Positions 1 through 7,803 of a stretch of 64,000 bases of DNA are shown here, piece by piece. A program made the translations under genes and the position numbers. The number at the start of each line of letters is the position of its first letter. Position 1 is the stretch's first letter. Source of the stretch: Microcaldota archaeon (GTDB taxonomy: Archaea; Micrarchaeota; Micrarchaeia; Micrarchaeales; Micrarchaeaceae); assembly GCA_021801355.1 (NCBI GenBank), contig JAJYYB010000017.1, positions 32,973 to 96,972 on the forward strand, given 5' to 3'. A model generated the notes under the pieces. It searched no databases. It was not told where the DNA came from and saw nothing but the letters and a program-made list of their open reading frames with translations.

Positions 1-1018
1 CCTTGGCCCAGCATGACAGGTCAGGTTCTACTCCATACAGCTGTTGCGCACCGCCTGGCGCCACCCTGAAACCGGTCAATACCTCATCGAATATGAGCAG
101 AAGCTCGTTTTCGGTTGCAACCTGCCTCAATTTCTTCAGATAATCCTTCTCTGGCGGTATTATACCTGCGTTTGCCATAACAGGTTCTAATATTATGGCC
201 GCCAGCCTGTTCTTGTACCTCTTGACTATCTTCTCTACCGCAGGTATGGAGTTGAAAGGCGCCACCATGGTATAAGCAGTCACACCCTCTGGTATGCCTG
301 CTGAGTTGGGCAGTGGTCTAGGATAAGCCTCAAGCCCTGCCACCATCGGCGGAGCCTCCGTGCTTATCAACGCGTAGTCGTGCTGGCCGTGATAGTGCCC
401 TTCGAACTTAAGTATTACGTCCTTACCTGTCGCCGCCCTAGCTATCCTTATCGCGTTCATTGTCGCGTCCGATCCGTTTATGCAGAATGCCAGCCTTTCT
501 GTGTTAGGAACCATTTTTTTGAAAGCCTTTGCAGCCTCGAGCTCAAGAGCCGTAGGTGCACCGTACTGCGTGCCATTCTCTGATATGTCCTGTATTGCCT
601 TGACTATGTCAGGGTGGGCGTGGCCGTTTATCAGCACCCCGTAGGCCATGTTGAAGTCTATATACTCGTTATCATCCTCGTCCCATATATGCGATCCTAT
701 GCCCTTCTTTATGAAAGGAGGGCACGGGTCATAAGAGGCAACTCTGACCAGCGAGCTGGCACCGTTAGGTATGTACTTCTTCGCCTCTTCGAACAGCTTG
801 GCCGACTTCTTCAGCTTCGGTATGAGCCTCTGCACGCTTATGGGCGGCGGCGGCGGCACTTCCTCCGCTTCTGCCTTTGGGGCATCCAGCGCAGGCTCCT
901 CCTTACCCGTATCAGAGGTAAGCATCGGCTTCTGGGGCTCGGCCTCCTGCTTCTTGGGGCCCTCATCCGCCATTATGACGCGGATTCCCACATTGTTTTC
1001 ATCTATTGAGCCCTGCAT
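1..1018 (-). CDS. Class III aminotransferase, glutamate-1-semialdehyde aminomutase-like (3' end outside window)
   Basis: Only the first 339 codons are inside the window. Translation of the minus strand gives a PLP fold-type I enzyme: residues near 100-110 match the substrate/cofactor region, GHYHGQHDYALIS matches the GSAM GCYHGHAD motif, FDEVLTGFR carries the Asp that binds the pyridine nitrogen, and the last visible codon is Lys339 in PDLSCWAK, aligning with the Schiff-base lysine of GSAM. The first about 60 residues form a Pro/Glu/Lys-rich extension ending in five prolines, which GSAM enzymes do not normally carry. An internal ATG at codon 16 is an alternative start. GSAM makes 5-aminolevulinate for tetrapyrroles, but no haem genes are nearby, and the saccharopine-dehydrogenase-like neighbour would also suit amino-acid catabolism. 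The family is secure; the substrate is not. Confidence 0.8.
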   Translation of the reverse strand, partial: MQGSIDENNVGIRVIMADEGPKKQEAEPQKPMLTSDTGKEEPALDAPKAEAEEVPPPPPISVQRLIPKLKKSAKLFEEAKKYIPNGASSLVRVASYDPCPPFIKKGIGSHIWDEDDNEYIDFNMAYGVLINGHAHPDIVKAIQDISENGTQYGAPTALELEAAKAFKKMVPNTERLAFCINGSDATMNAIRIARAATGKDVILKFEGHYHGQHDYALISTEAPPMVAGLEAYPRPLPNSAGIPEGVTAYTMVAPFNSIPAVEKIVKRYKNRLAAIILEPVMANAGIIPPEKDYLKKLRQVATENELLLIFDEVLTGFRVAPGGAQQLYGVEPDLSCWAK

Positions 1019-1066
1019 ATTCAAATCACTATAACTCTTATTCTGGTCATTAGGTTGTACGGACAT

Positions 1067-1091
1067 AAAAAAAGCACCCGACAGTAGGGTG
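1067..1091 (-). terminator. Hairpin plus T-run in the aminotransferase leader
   Basis: Read on the minus strand, CACCC and GGGTG form a 5-bp stem with a 7-base loop (1075-1091), followed after one G and one C by seven T residues (1067-1073). It lies between the presumed TATA box near 1104-1113 and the start codon at 1018, so it would be transcribed in the leader. It could be an attenuator or a fortuitous hairpin. Confidence 0.35.
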
Positions 1092-1103
1092 ATGGTGATA
1101 AAG

Positions 1104-1113
1104 CTATATAAAC
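1104..1113 (-). promoter_or_regulatory. TATA box for the aminotransferase
   Basis: The minus strand reads GTTTATATAG, a good archaeal TATA element, about 85 bases upstream of the start codon. This predicts a leader of roughly 55-60 nt that contains the hairpin/T-run at 1067-1091. Confidence 0.5.
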
Positions 1114-1125
1114 CTATCTTGGCGG

Positions 1126-1177
1126 TTCAAAGCCCTTAAAAGGATTTTGGGGCATTCAAAGCACATAAAAGGATTTC
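1126..1177. repeat. Two tandem 23-bp direct repeats
   Basis: Two copies of TTCAAAGC-C/A-C-T/A-TAAAAGGATTT lie at 1126-1148 and 1155-1177, 29 bases start to start, with only two or three differences. They sit in the 319-bp region between two divergent genes (starts at 1018 and 1338). Spacing near three helical turns is compatible with paired operator sites, but each copy also contains a TAAAAG core that could act as a TATA element. The rest of the intergenic region shows no gene. Confidence 0.45.
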
Positions 1178-1337
1178 CTTTGTGCCTTGCGCAATCCCAT
1201 GCCGCAAGGATTTTATTTGCTTTTCACGAATTATAGAATGGCAAGCTCAATCGCCTGCTGAATGGCACTCGGTTTTAAGTTGTGTAGGCGGTTTTTCCGC
1301 ATTTTGCCTTAATATCTAGCATTTTGATGGTGTAAAC

Positions 1338-2501
1338 GTGAAGATTGTCGTATTGGGGGGCTATGGCGAGATAGGCAGTTGCATATCCGCCGACCTGGCA
1401 CAGACAGCCAAGGATATGGAGATTGTCGTGGCAGGCAGGGACGAGGCCAAGGCGGAGACCCTTGTCCGCACGCTAAAGGCCAAGAATGTCAGGTCTGCAG
1501 TGGCCGATGCAAGAGATATGGAAAGTGTCGAGAGAGTACTGAAGGGCGCAGACGTTGTGATAAACGCCACAAACTACTACATGAACATCGACATAATGAA
1601 GATAGCGCTTGACTGTAATGTCAATTACATGGACCTGGGCGGACTTTTCCACACCACTCTGGAGCAGTTCAAGCTGCACGACCAGTTCCGCAAGAAGGAA
1701 CTGCTCGCGTTTCTAGGATGTGGTTCCACTCCAGGGATAACTAACCTTCTGGCGCTTCATGGTGCAAACCAGCTTGACAGAGTGGAAGCGATACACATAC
1801 AGTTCGGTGACAAGGATTACACGAAGTACAACACGCCGTTCGTGGTTCCGTACTCGATGCACACAGTTTTTGATGAATTCAGTAAGAAGCCGGCCGTTTT
1901 CGAGAATGGCAAGACCAAGTTCGTGGAACCGCTCTCAGGGGACATAAAGGTCTTGTTCCCTGATCCGGTAGGCGTGGTGACATGCAGATACTCGCTCCAC
2001 TCAGAGGTAGCTACCCTCCCAGTGAGTTTCAAAAGCAAGGGCATCCGCGGCTGCACATTCAGGGGGGGATGGGACAATGATTTCATATATAAGACAAAGT
2101 TCCTGATAGACTCAGGATTCTCATCCTACGAACCGATAATGGTGGACGGCGCCAAGGTGAACCCAAGGAACGTGGCAGTCGCCCTGCTCAACAGGTTCAT
2201 ACCTGGCAAGGACGTAAAGATCGATGATCTGGAATACCTGAGGATTGCAGTCACAGGTAAGAAAAACGGAAAGAAGTTGACAATAGCGGAATACTGCAAG
2301 GCGGTAACGAACAAGAAACTAAACATACCATCGGGGACGTGGGATACTGGAGTTCCAGCATCAATCATTGCACAGATGATAGCTAAGGGCGAGATAACCT
2401 CAAGAGGCGTCCTCCCACCAGAGAAGGTTAACATAGACCTTAATGATTTCTTTTCGGGACTGAAGAGGAGAAACATAGAAGTCTTTAGCAGTACAGAATG
2501 A
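1338..2501 (+). CDS. Saccharopine dehydrogenase family reductase
   Basis: A 387-residue protein starting with GTG. The N-terminus has a Rossmann dinucleotide-binding motif (VVLGGYGEIG, residues 4-13) followed by the ADARD and NATNYYMN segments typical of saccharopine dehydrogenase-like NADP enzymes. A catalytic-domain stretch (about 130-300) precedes a C-terminal return to the Rossmann domain. Family members oxidise saccharopine, reduce imines to secondary amines such as carboxynorspermidine, or act on lysine-derived aldehydes. A TATA-like TTAATATCT lies about 25 bases upstream, suggesting a nearly leaderless mRNA. The gene converges with the kinase at 2507, with a 5-base gap between stops. 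Neighbouring aminotransferase and aldehyde dehydrogenases favour an amino-acid or polyamine role, but the substrate cannot be read from sequence. Confidence 0.8.
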   Translation: MKIVVLGGYGEIGSCISADLAQTAKDMEIVVAGRDEAKAETLVRTLKAKNVRSAVADARDMESVERVLKGADVVINATNYYMNIDIMKIALDCNVNYMDLGGLFHTTLEQFKLHDQFRKKELLAFLGCGSTPGITNLLALHGANQLDRVEAIHIQFGDKDYTKYNTPFVVPYSMHTVFDEFSKKPAVFENGKTKFVEPLSGDIKVLFPDPVGVVTCRYSLHSEVATLPVSFKSKGIRGCTFRGGWDNDFIYKTKFLIDSGFSSYEPIMVDGAKVNPRNVAVALLNRFIPGKDVKIDDLEYLRIAVTGKKNGKKLTIAEYCKAVTNKKLNIPSGTWDTGVPASIIAQMIAKGEITSRGVLPPEKVNIDLNDFFSGLKRRNIEVFSSTE

Positions 2502-2506
2502 AGTGT

Positions 2507-3409
2507 TCATTCTTCCTCAGGCATGAATAGTTTTCCAATGCCGCCTAACCTGTCAGCTGCTATGCAAGCAGCTCCAACCGCAGGATTATTCTTTGCGATT
2601 TTCATATCGACGCCATGCTTCTTAAGCGCACCAGAGAAGGTTGCAGCATAAAGATGCGACTTGAACATCCCCCCAGTACAGTAAACCTTCCTTACGCCGA
2701 CTTTCATCGCTATGTCATTTGCATATGAAGCCAGCCTGCCGCCTGCCTCCTTTATTATCCGTACGGCTTCCTCATCGCCTTCTTTCGCAGCCTTGTCCAC
2801 CGCAATTGCCGCCTGCGCTATCCTGCCTATGTTATGGCTCTCCTTGTACGCCCATATGACGAGCCCGTTCAGATCCTCCGCTCCGACCTCATCAAGCACC
2901 GCTTTAGTGAGCAAGGTATCCATGTAGCCTGCATTCATAGCTCTGCATACGCTTCTCAGCCCTTCCCGCCCTATCGCGTAGCCTGATCCATCATCGCTAA
3001 GCAGCCAGCCGCAACCAGACGCCCTGAACCTGCGCTTGCCATCGGTGCCTATCACAGAGCTTCCGGTTCCCGCTACGGCTATGACTCCCTTGCCTCCTCT
3101 TGTCTCTGCATAAAGCTCAGCGAAGCTGTCCTGTTCAACTACGACTTTACGTGCAAGCCCAGCCACAGCAGGCATGACCTCATCGAAGTGCTCATCTGCG
3201 TCCATCCCGGCGAGCGCAACGCAAGCTATATCCGCCTTGCGTATCCCTGCCTTGGAAACTGCCTCCCTTATGTTCGCGGCAGCCTTCCGCAGGCCCATAT
3301 TATGATAGTTCGAGCTCCCTGAATAGCCCGAACCTATCAGCGTGCCATCGGGCTTGTAAGCCATGGCCCTTGTCCTTGTTCCGCCTCCGTTCACCCCTAA
3401 TATTATCAT
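2507..3409 (-). CDS. BadF/BadG/BcrA/BcrD-type ATPase, N-acetylglucosamine kinase-like
   Basis: A 300-residue ASKHA-fold protein. The phosphate-1 loop is GVNGGGTRT (residues 5-13), the second phosphate loop is AVAGTGSSVIG, and GCGWLLSDDGSGYAIG matches the GWG..LGDEGSG signature of NagK-like sugar kinases. These features support ATP-dependent phosphorylation of an amino sugar or related substrate in the cytoplasm. The first acidic residue of the usual GVDGGGTKT loop is Asn here. The divergent cupin gene starts about 90 bases upstream, and the two share a short promoter region. Length fits the family, so the gene looks intact. Confidence 0.8.
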   Translation of the reverse strand: MIILGVNGGGTRTRAMAYKPDGTLIGSGYSGSSNYHNMGLRKAAANIREAVSKAGIRKADIACVALAGMDADEHFDEVMPAVAGLARKVVVEQDSFAELYAETRGGKGVIAVAGTGSSVIGTDGKRRFRASGCGWLLSDDGSGYAIGREGLRSVCRAMNAGYMDTLLTKAVLDEVGAEDLNGLVIWAYKESHNIGRIAQAAIAVDKAAKEGDEEAVRIIKEAGGRLASYANDIAMKVGVRKVYCTGGMFKSHLYAATFSGALKKHGVDMKIAKNNPAVGAACIAADRLGGIGKLFMPEEE

Positions 3410-3497
3410 AATCCTAGTTTCTCAAGGCTCTAATTTATTAATTGTGCATCCGCTATTAAAACGGTCTAAAGGCGATATGGCTTTGGAGGTGTATTTG

Positions 3498-3839
3498 ATG
3501 GGCAAAGCGATAACAGATAGGAGGCCGTGGGGCTACTTCGAACGCTTCACCCTCAACGAGAGAACCACTGTGAAGCTCCTGCACGTCAAGGCCGGCAAGC
3601 GCCTTAGCTACCAGTACCACAAGAACCGATCAGAGTTCTGGAAGGTGGTAAAGGGCGAGGTGCGTGCAGTGCTTAAAGGCAAGCCAATAAGGCTATCTGA
3701 GGGCGACTCGGTAAAGGTTCCGGCAAGGACGCCACACAGAATAGAAGGCATAAAGGATGCCATTGTCCTAGAGATAGCCTACGGCAAGTTTGACGAGGAA
3801 GACATAGTAAGGATCGAGGACGACTACAACAGGGCCTGA
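3498..3839 (+). CDS. Single-domain cupin, mannose-6-phosphate isomerase type
   Basis: A 113-residue cupin resembling the C-terminal domain of bifunctional mannose-1-phosphate guanylyltransferase/mannose-6-phosphate isomerase. RPWGYFE near the N-terminus, QYHKNRSEFWKVVKGE (metal-binding His and Glu) and VPARTPHRIEG (third His) are diagnostic. The family isomerises fructose-6-phosphate and mannose-6-phosphate for nucleotide-sugar and glycoprotein synthesis. An upstream ATG at 3477 is in frame, but a strong GGAGGTG at 3484-3490 sits correctly for the ATG at 3498, which I prefer. No nucleotidylyltransferase partner is in the window. It may serve glycosylation of the abundant surface proteins. Confidence 0.8.
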   Translation: MGKAITDRRPWGYFERFTLNERTTVKLLHVKAGKRLSYQYHKNRSEFWKVVKGEVRAVLKGKPIRLSEGDSVKVPARTPHRIEGIKDAIVLEIAYGKFDEEDIVRIEDDYNRA

Positions 3840-4148
3840 AATAAACCCTATCATAACGTCAGGCGCGCAACATACCGCAAAACGTAAATATATAAAATGC
3901 CAATTAATAATCGGATAGCGTTTGTGCCCTGTACGCGCCGCTAACGCCACAATCGTGGTTGGTATATCATATCGTGTTGCGCTCCGTCTGGCACCCTAGC
4001 GCTATTCGTTTGTTAAGCCTTGAGGCGTGGCTCTACGCCACTCTGCCCCCCCGTGCATGTCAATAATTGATGGCCAGTCAGCTCAACCCGAATGCCATAT
4101 ATCACATTTAAATATCTTGGATGCGTAATAAAGTATAGGTGTAGCACT
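3840..4148. other. Gene-free region with an orphan promoter
   Basis: This 309-bp stretch has no convincing reading frame. A strong TATA element (AAATATATAAAA, 3887-3898) points rightward to a start near 3920-3925, but no start codon with a useful frame follows before 4149. Short inverted repeats (GTGGC/GCCAC with a 5-base loop around 4027-4042) and a C-run at about 4046-4052 suggest structure. A non-coding RNA is possible. I see no tRNA, 5S, SRP or RNase P signature. A second TATA (CATTTAAATATC, about 4105-4116) serves the small gene at 4149. Confidence 0.3.
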
Positions 4149-4250
4149 ATGTGTGACTCATGTGGATGCAACGAAGCATCCGAGAAGACAGAAGTGAAAA
4201 TGGAGGCCAAGGAGACAAAGAAGAGGTCAAAGCCAAAGCCCCAGAATTGA
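4149..4250 (+). CDS. 33-residue Cys-rich small protein
   Basis: This short frame begins MCDSCGC, giving three cysteines as C-x2-C-x-C within the first seven residues, followed by a Lys/Glu-rich tail rich in KK, KR and PKP. A TATA element lies about 35 bases upstream of the ATG, and a T-rich tract starts immediately after the TGA, so it has the layout of a free-standing transcription unit. The MCxxCGC start resembles the N-terminal metal-binding tip of HypB-type proteins, but the rest does not. Metal binding is inference from the cysteine spacing. I do not recognise a named family. Confidence 0.55.
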   Translation: MCDSCGCNEASEKTEVKMEAKETKKRSKPKPQN

Positions 4251-4284
4251 TTTTTTAATTTTTTTATAATCTTTTTATTTTATT
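4251..4284 (+). terminator. T-rich terminator after the small Cys-rich gene
   Basis: Runs of six, seven, five and four T residues directly follow the TGA at 4250, without a hairpin, as expected for archaeal oligo-T termination. The stop codon of the opposing aldehyde dehydrogenase lies inside the same tract. Confidence 0.6.
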
Positions 4285-5639
4285 ACTACAGACTTTATAT
4301 TCGCGAATTCCAGCAGCCCATAGCGTGAGAGTTCCCTGCCTACCCCGCTAGCTTTTACGCCGCCAAACGGGAAGCGAGGATCAGATACGACCATAGAATT
4401 AACATACACCATGCCGGCTTCAATCGCCCTGGCCACGCGCTCACCTCGTCCCGCGTCCTTCGTCCATACGCTCGCACCCAGCCCGAAGCTGCTGTTGTTG
4501 GCAAGTTTTATCGCCTCTATCTCATTCTTGACCACTATCACCGGTGCGACAGGACCGAAGACCTCCTCCTTGGCCACAGGCATGTTCGGTTTCACGTTTG
4601 TAAGGACCGTAGGCTCGTAGAAATAACCATTAGTCTGCATCCTTTTCCCGCCGCAGGCTATCGTAGCTCCAACGTCCAATGACCTCTTTACCTGATCCTC
4701 CAGCGTCTCGAGCTGCTTTTTGTTGGCCATAGGGCCTGTATCAGTTATCATGTCCATAGGGTCCCCGACCTTCTGCTTCTGCATGCACGCCACTAGGCTC
4801 CTTGTAAACTCATCCGCCACGCTTTTCACTACTATAAACCTCTTTGCGGCTATGCAGCTCTGTCCGGAATTTACATTCCTGCTCTCTGCAGCCTTTTGCG
4901 CAGCTGCTTGGATGTCAGCATCTTCAAGCACTATAAAAGGGTCGGAGCCTCCGAGCTCGAGCACCACTTTCTTCACATTTTTTCCGGCCACTGCACCAAC
5001 ATCCATGCCAGCTTCAAGGCTGCCTGTCAGCGAGACTCCATCGATGAACTTGCTGCGTATAAGCCTTTTCACCTCGTCATGGTCCGTTATAACGGTCCTG
5101 AAAACGTTTGGTGGGAATCCGGCGGCCACAAACGCGTTCTCTATGGCCATCGCGCTTATAGGTACGCTGTTGGAGTGCCGGAGTATCGAGACATTGCCTA
5201 CAACAAGAGAGGGTATCGCGCATCTCAGTGCCTGCCAGAAAGGGAAATTCCAAGGCATTACGTTCAATATGACACCGAGAGGCTGCAGAGTTACGAAGCT
5301 CTTCTTAGCCTCTGCCTGCACAATCTCATCGGCAAGCCATCTATCAGCGTTGTCGGCATAGACATCGGCGGTCCATGCGCACTTCTCTATCTCTGCAAGG
5401 GACTGCCTTATGGGCTTTCCCATCTCTATCGTCATGGAGCGGGCATACTCTTCGCGTTTTGCCCTTAACGCTATGGCGAGCTTCTTCATGTATTCCGTTC
5501 TATCGGACAGCTCAAGGCCGCGCCATTCCTCGAATGCCTCCCTCGAAGCCCTGCAGACCCCGTCGATCTGCTCCTTGCTGAACGTATCAAACTCCTTGTT
5601 CACCTGTCCAGTTGCAGGATTGGTTGAGATTACCTTCAT
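4275..5639 (-). CDS. gabD: Aldehyde dehydrogenase, succinate-semialdehyde dehydrogenase type
   Basis: A 454-residue ALDH-superfamily enzyme. The catalytic Glu lies in LELGGSDPFIV and the nucleophilic Cys in NSGQSCIAAKRF, the latter characteristic of the NAD(P)-dependent succinate-semialdehyde dehydrogenase subgroup. FGGVKASGVGRELSRYG marks the C-terminus. An in-frame extension to 5690 overlaps the end of the next gene, whereas ATG at 5639 starts the family-typical TNPATG block and leaves 17 bases after the upstream stop, so I use 5639. It is the promoter-distal gene of a two-gene unit with the dehydrogenase at 5657. In context it would oxidise succinate semialdehyde to succinate after GABA transamination. 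A glyceraldehyde dehydrogenase, as found in Thermoplasma in this same subgroup, is the main alternative. Confidence 0.8.
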   Translation of the reverse strand: MKVISTNPATGQVNKEFDTFSKEQIDGVCRASREAFEEWRGLELSDRTEYMKKLAIALRAKREEYARSMTIEMGKPIRQSLAEIEKCAWTADVYADNADRWLADEIVQAEAKKSFVTLQPLGVILNVMPWNFPFWQALRCAIPSLVVGNVSILRHSNSVPISAMAIENAFVAAGFPPNVFRTVITDHDEVKRLIRSKFIDGVSLTGSLEAGMDVGAVAGKNVKKVVLELGGSDPFIVLEDADIQAAAQKAAESRNVNSGQSCIAAKRFIVVKSVADEFTRSLVACMQKQKVGDPMDMITDTGPMANKKQLETLEDQVKRSLDVGATIACGGKRMQTNGYFYEPTVLTNVKPNMPVAKEEVFGPVAPVIVVKNEIEAIKLANNSSFGLGASVWTKDAGRGERVARAIEAGMVYVNSMVVSDPRFPFGGVKASGVGRELSRYGLLEFANIKSVVIK

Positions 5640-5656
5640 CACGTCAGCCCTTTCAT

Positions 5657-7153
5657 TTATTCTTTGTCGCCGTAAACCACGTAGTACCATGGTTTCCTAA
5701 CAAGCCCTGTCTGATCCACATATATGTGCTTTACGTTGGTGAACTCCTCAAATGCGTACATGGATAGATCCTTCCCGAATCCGCTCTGCTTGTAACCGCC
5801 GTGCGGCATCTCAGACGCGAGCGCCCCGTGCTCGTTGATCCAAACAGTGCCGAACTTTAACCTCGATGCGACATTCATCGTCTTTGTTATGTCACTGCCC
5901 CATACTGAAGCCGCTAGTCCGTAGACTACGTCATTTGCCTTCTCCACGGCCTCATCTACGGTCTTGTAGCTGAGAACGGATAGCAAAGGACCGAAAATCT
6001 CCTCTTGGCATATCCTCATTTTCTGGGTGACGTCTTTGAAAATTGTCGGTTCGAAATAGAAGCCCTTCTTCATTTTGGCAGGCCTCTTCCCGCCGAATAC
6101 CAGCTTGGCCCCATCATCGATACCGGCTTTGACATACTCCTCTGTGCGGTCGCGCTGGCGCGCGGAAACCAATGGTCCCATGTCCGTCCTCTCCAGCATC
6201 GGGTCGCCTATCCTTATCTTGGCTACCTTCTTCACGAGCATGTCAACGAACTTGTTGTACATCTGTTCCTGCACATAGACTCTTGTAGTCGCCGTGCAGT
6301 CCTGTGCTGTGTTCCAGAATGCGCTTACCACTGCTCCCTCAGTCGCTGCGTCGATGGATGCATCGGGCATGACCACAAGTGGCGCCTTGCCTCCGAGCTC
6401 AAGATGCACCCTCTTTATGTTGCTAGAAGCCATCTGCATTATCTTCTTGCCTGTCGAGACATCGCCTGTCAGGGCAACCATGTCGACCTTATGGCTTGTT
6501 GCCATCTCTGTGCCAACTGTGTCTCCTGGCCCTGTCACTACGTTGAGCACCCCATCCGGCAGCATTTTCTGTATCAGCTTGGCGAACTCAAGCAGCGTTA
6601 TGGGCGTGTAGCTCGCAGGCTTTATCACTACTGTATTCCCAGCCGCAAGCGCAGGGGCCAGCTTCCATATAGCTATGTACAGAGGGTAATTCCAAGGCAC
6701 CACCGCGGCTACAACGCCCAGAGGCTCACGCTTTATAATGTTTAATCCAAGTCCGGAGTAGTTGGCAGTAGCCTTACCATCCAGGTTCCTCGCAGCACCT
6801 GCGAAGAAGCGCAGGTTGTCCGCTATGAAAGGCATGTCTGAATCCCTGCTGTACTTTATGGTCTTGCCTACGTTCATGGACTCTAGCTTGGCGAACCTCA
6901 ACATCTCCTTCTCGAATGCGTCAGACATCCGCCAAAGTATCGCAGCCCTTTCTGCGGGAGTCTTTTCTGACCAGCTTCCATTGTCAAATGCAGTCCTGGC
7001 GGCATCGATGGCTGCGGCGACATCCTCGCGTCCGCCCTTCGCTACCTTGGCTATCACTTCCTCAGTTGCCGGGTTTATGACGTCAAAAGTTTCCTCTGAC
7101 GATGAATCAACCCACTTGCCATCAATGAACATCTTGTACGTTTTTGCTGCCAT
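5657..7153 (-). CDS. Aldehyde dehydrogenase, gamma-aminobutyraldehyde dehydrogenase type
   Basis: A 498-residue ALDH. N-terminal FIDGKWVDSSSEETFDVINP, catalytic Glu in LELGGKAPLVV and nucleophilic Cys in NTAQDCTATTRVYV are visible. The QDCTA motif and the C-terminal EMPHGGYKQSGFGKDLS closely match PatD-type 4-aminobutanal dehydrogenases, which convert 4-aminobutanal to GABA. Phenylacetaldehyde or betaine-aldehyde dehydrogenase activity is the alternative, as ALDH specificity is hard to infer. The start ATG is preceded by TATA-like GTATATAC and TTAAATAG elements. The SSADH-type gene follows on the same strand, and the amine oxidase and aminotransferase lie just beyond a small opposite-strand gene. 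Confidence 0.82.
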   Translation of the reverse strand: MAAKTYKMFIDGKWVDSSSEETFDVINPATEEVIAKVAKGGREDVAAAIDAARTAFDNGSWSEKTPAERAAILWRMSDAFEKEMLRFAKLESMNVGKTIKYSRDSDMPFIADNLRFFAGAARNLDGKATANYSGLGLNIIKREPLGVVAAVVPWNYPLYIAIWKLAPALAAGNTVVIKPASYTPITLLEFAKLIQKMLPDGVLNVVTGPGDTVGTEMATSHKVDMVALTGDVSTGKKIMQMASSNIKRVHLELGGKAPLVVMPDASIDAATEGAVVSAFWNTAQDCTATTRVYVQEQMYNKFVDMLVKKVAKIRIGDPMLERTDMGPLVSARQRDRTEEYVKAGIDDGAKLVFGGKRPAKMKKGFYFEPTIFKDVTQKMRICQEEIFGPLLSVLSYKTVDEAVEKANDVVYGLAASVWGSDITKTMNVASRLKFGTVWINEHGALASEMPHGGYKQSGFGKDLSMYAFEEFTNVKHIYVDQTGLVRKPWYYVVYGDKE

Positions 7154-7265
7154 AGAATCAGTGTATATACCTAAGTTAAGCTATTTAAGATTTGGCGAAT
7201 CCGTCATTTATGCGAAACACATATATACCTGGAAAGAGAGAAATGAGTGTAAAAAGTTGAATGAC
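7154..7265. promoter_or_regulatory. Divergent promoter region
   Basis: This 112-bp gap separates the dehydrogenase start (7153, minus) from the hypothetical gene start (7266, plus). Rightward, ACATATATACC (about 7219-7229) is a good TATA box. Leftward, GTATATAC (about 7164-7171) and TTAAATAG (about 7181-7188) are candidates. No operator-like repeat is obvious. Confidence 0.5.
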
Positions 7266-7772
7266 ATGGGAGACATAACTATAAGGCTGGACAAGTCAAC
7301 CGAGACTTCTAAAGCTGACATTGCTACGGCAATAAACAGCGTAGAGACCGCGTACCTTGCAGTGCAGGCGCTTACATTAAACATCGTAAACAGGATAGAG
7401 CTTGGCGGAAACAGGCTTGACAGGGACGGCATAATAGTCGGCCTTCACGGGCTCAATAACGCAATAAATGTGCTCAATAAGTACGTATCGGACGTCCAGG
7501 ACATAGCAGACAGGATGGACGGGCAGTCTTACGCCGAATACCAGTCAATAACCAATGCCATAAAGGCAAAGCTTAGCCTGATGAGGCGTTCTACCGAGCT
7601 TGGAATAGCCGAGTTGCCAGATTCAGAGGTGCAGCGCATATTGGAAACGAGCGAGCTTTTCACAGACCGCGAAAGATACATAGCCATCGTAGTGCTCTAC
7701 AACGAGAGGCTGATGGAGCTCAGGGGGTCTCTCGTACAGATAAGCTCACTTGTAGGCACCCTAAGGAAATAA
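7266..7772 (+). CDS. Hypothetical helical protein
   Basis: A 168-residue protein from ATG 7266 (MGDITIRLD). A TTG nine bases upstream is an alternative start, and the longer open frame to 6762 merely runs antisense through the dehydrogenase gene. The protein is almost entirely predicted helix with many Ala, Leu, Asn and Ile residues and no Cys, signal peptide or membrane segment. I recognise no family. It sits between the two halves of the amine/aldehyde catabolic cluster on the opposite strand with its own TATA box, so it may be unrelated to it. Confidence 0.65.
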   Translation: MGDITIRLDKSTETSKADIATAINSVETAYLAVQALTLNIVNRIELGGNRLDRDGIIVGLHGLNNAINVLNKYVSDVQDIADRMDGQSYAEYQSITNAIKAKLSLMRRSTELGIAELPDSEVQRILETSELFTDRERYIAIVVLYNERLMELRGSLVQISSLVGTLRK

Positions 7773-7803
7773 CCTGCGCTTTCGCCTGTCCAATCCAGGA
7801 ATT

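Noticed and set aside
614..1034. Plus-strand frames opposite the aminotransferase
   Set aside because: The minus strand encodes unmistakable GSAM-type motifs up to the window edge.
2507..3409. Asp-to-Asn change in the first phosphate loop as proof of an inactive kinase
   Set aside because: The other phosphate and adenosine motifs are intact, and the exact role of this residue in this subfamily cannot be judged without alignment.
4720..5468. Plus-strand frames opposite the SSADH-type gene
   Set aside because: They run antisense through conserved ALDH motifs and show no family similarity.
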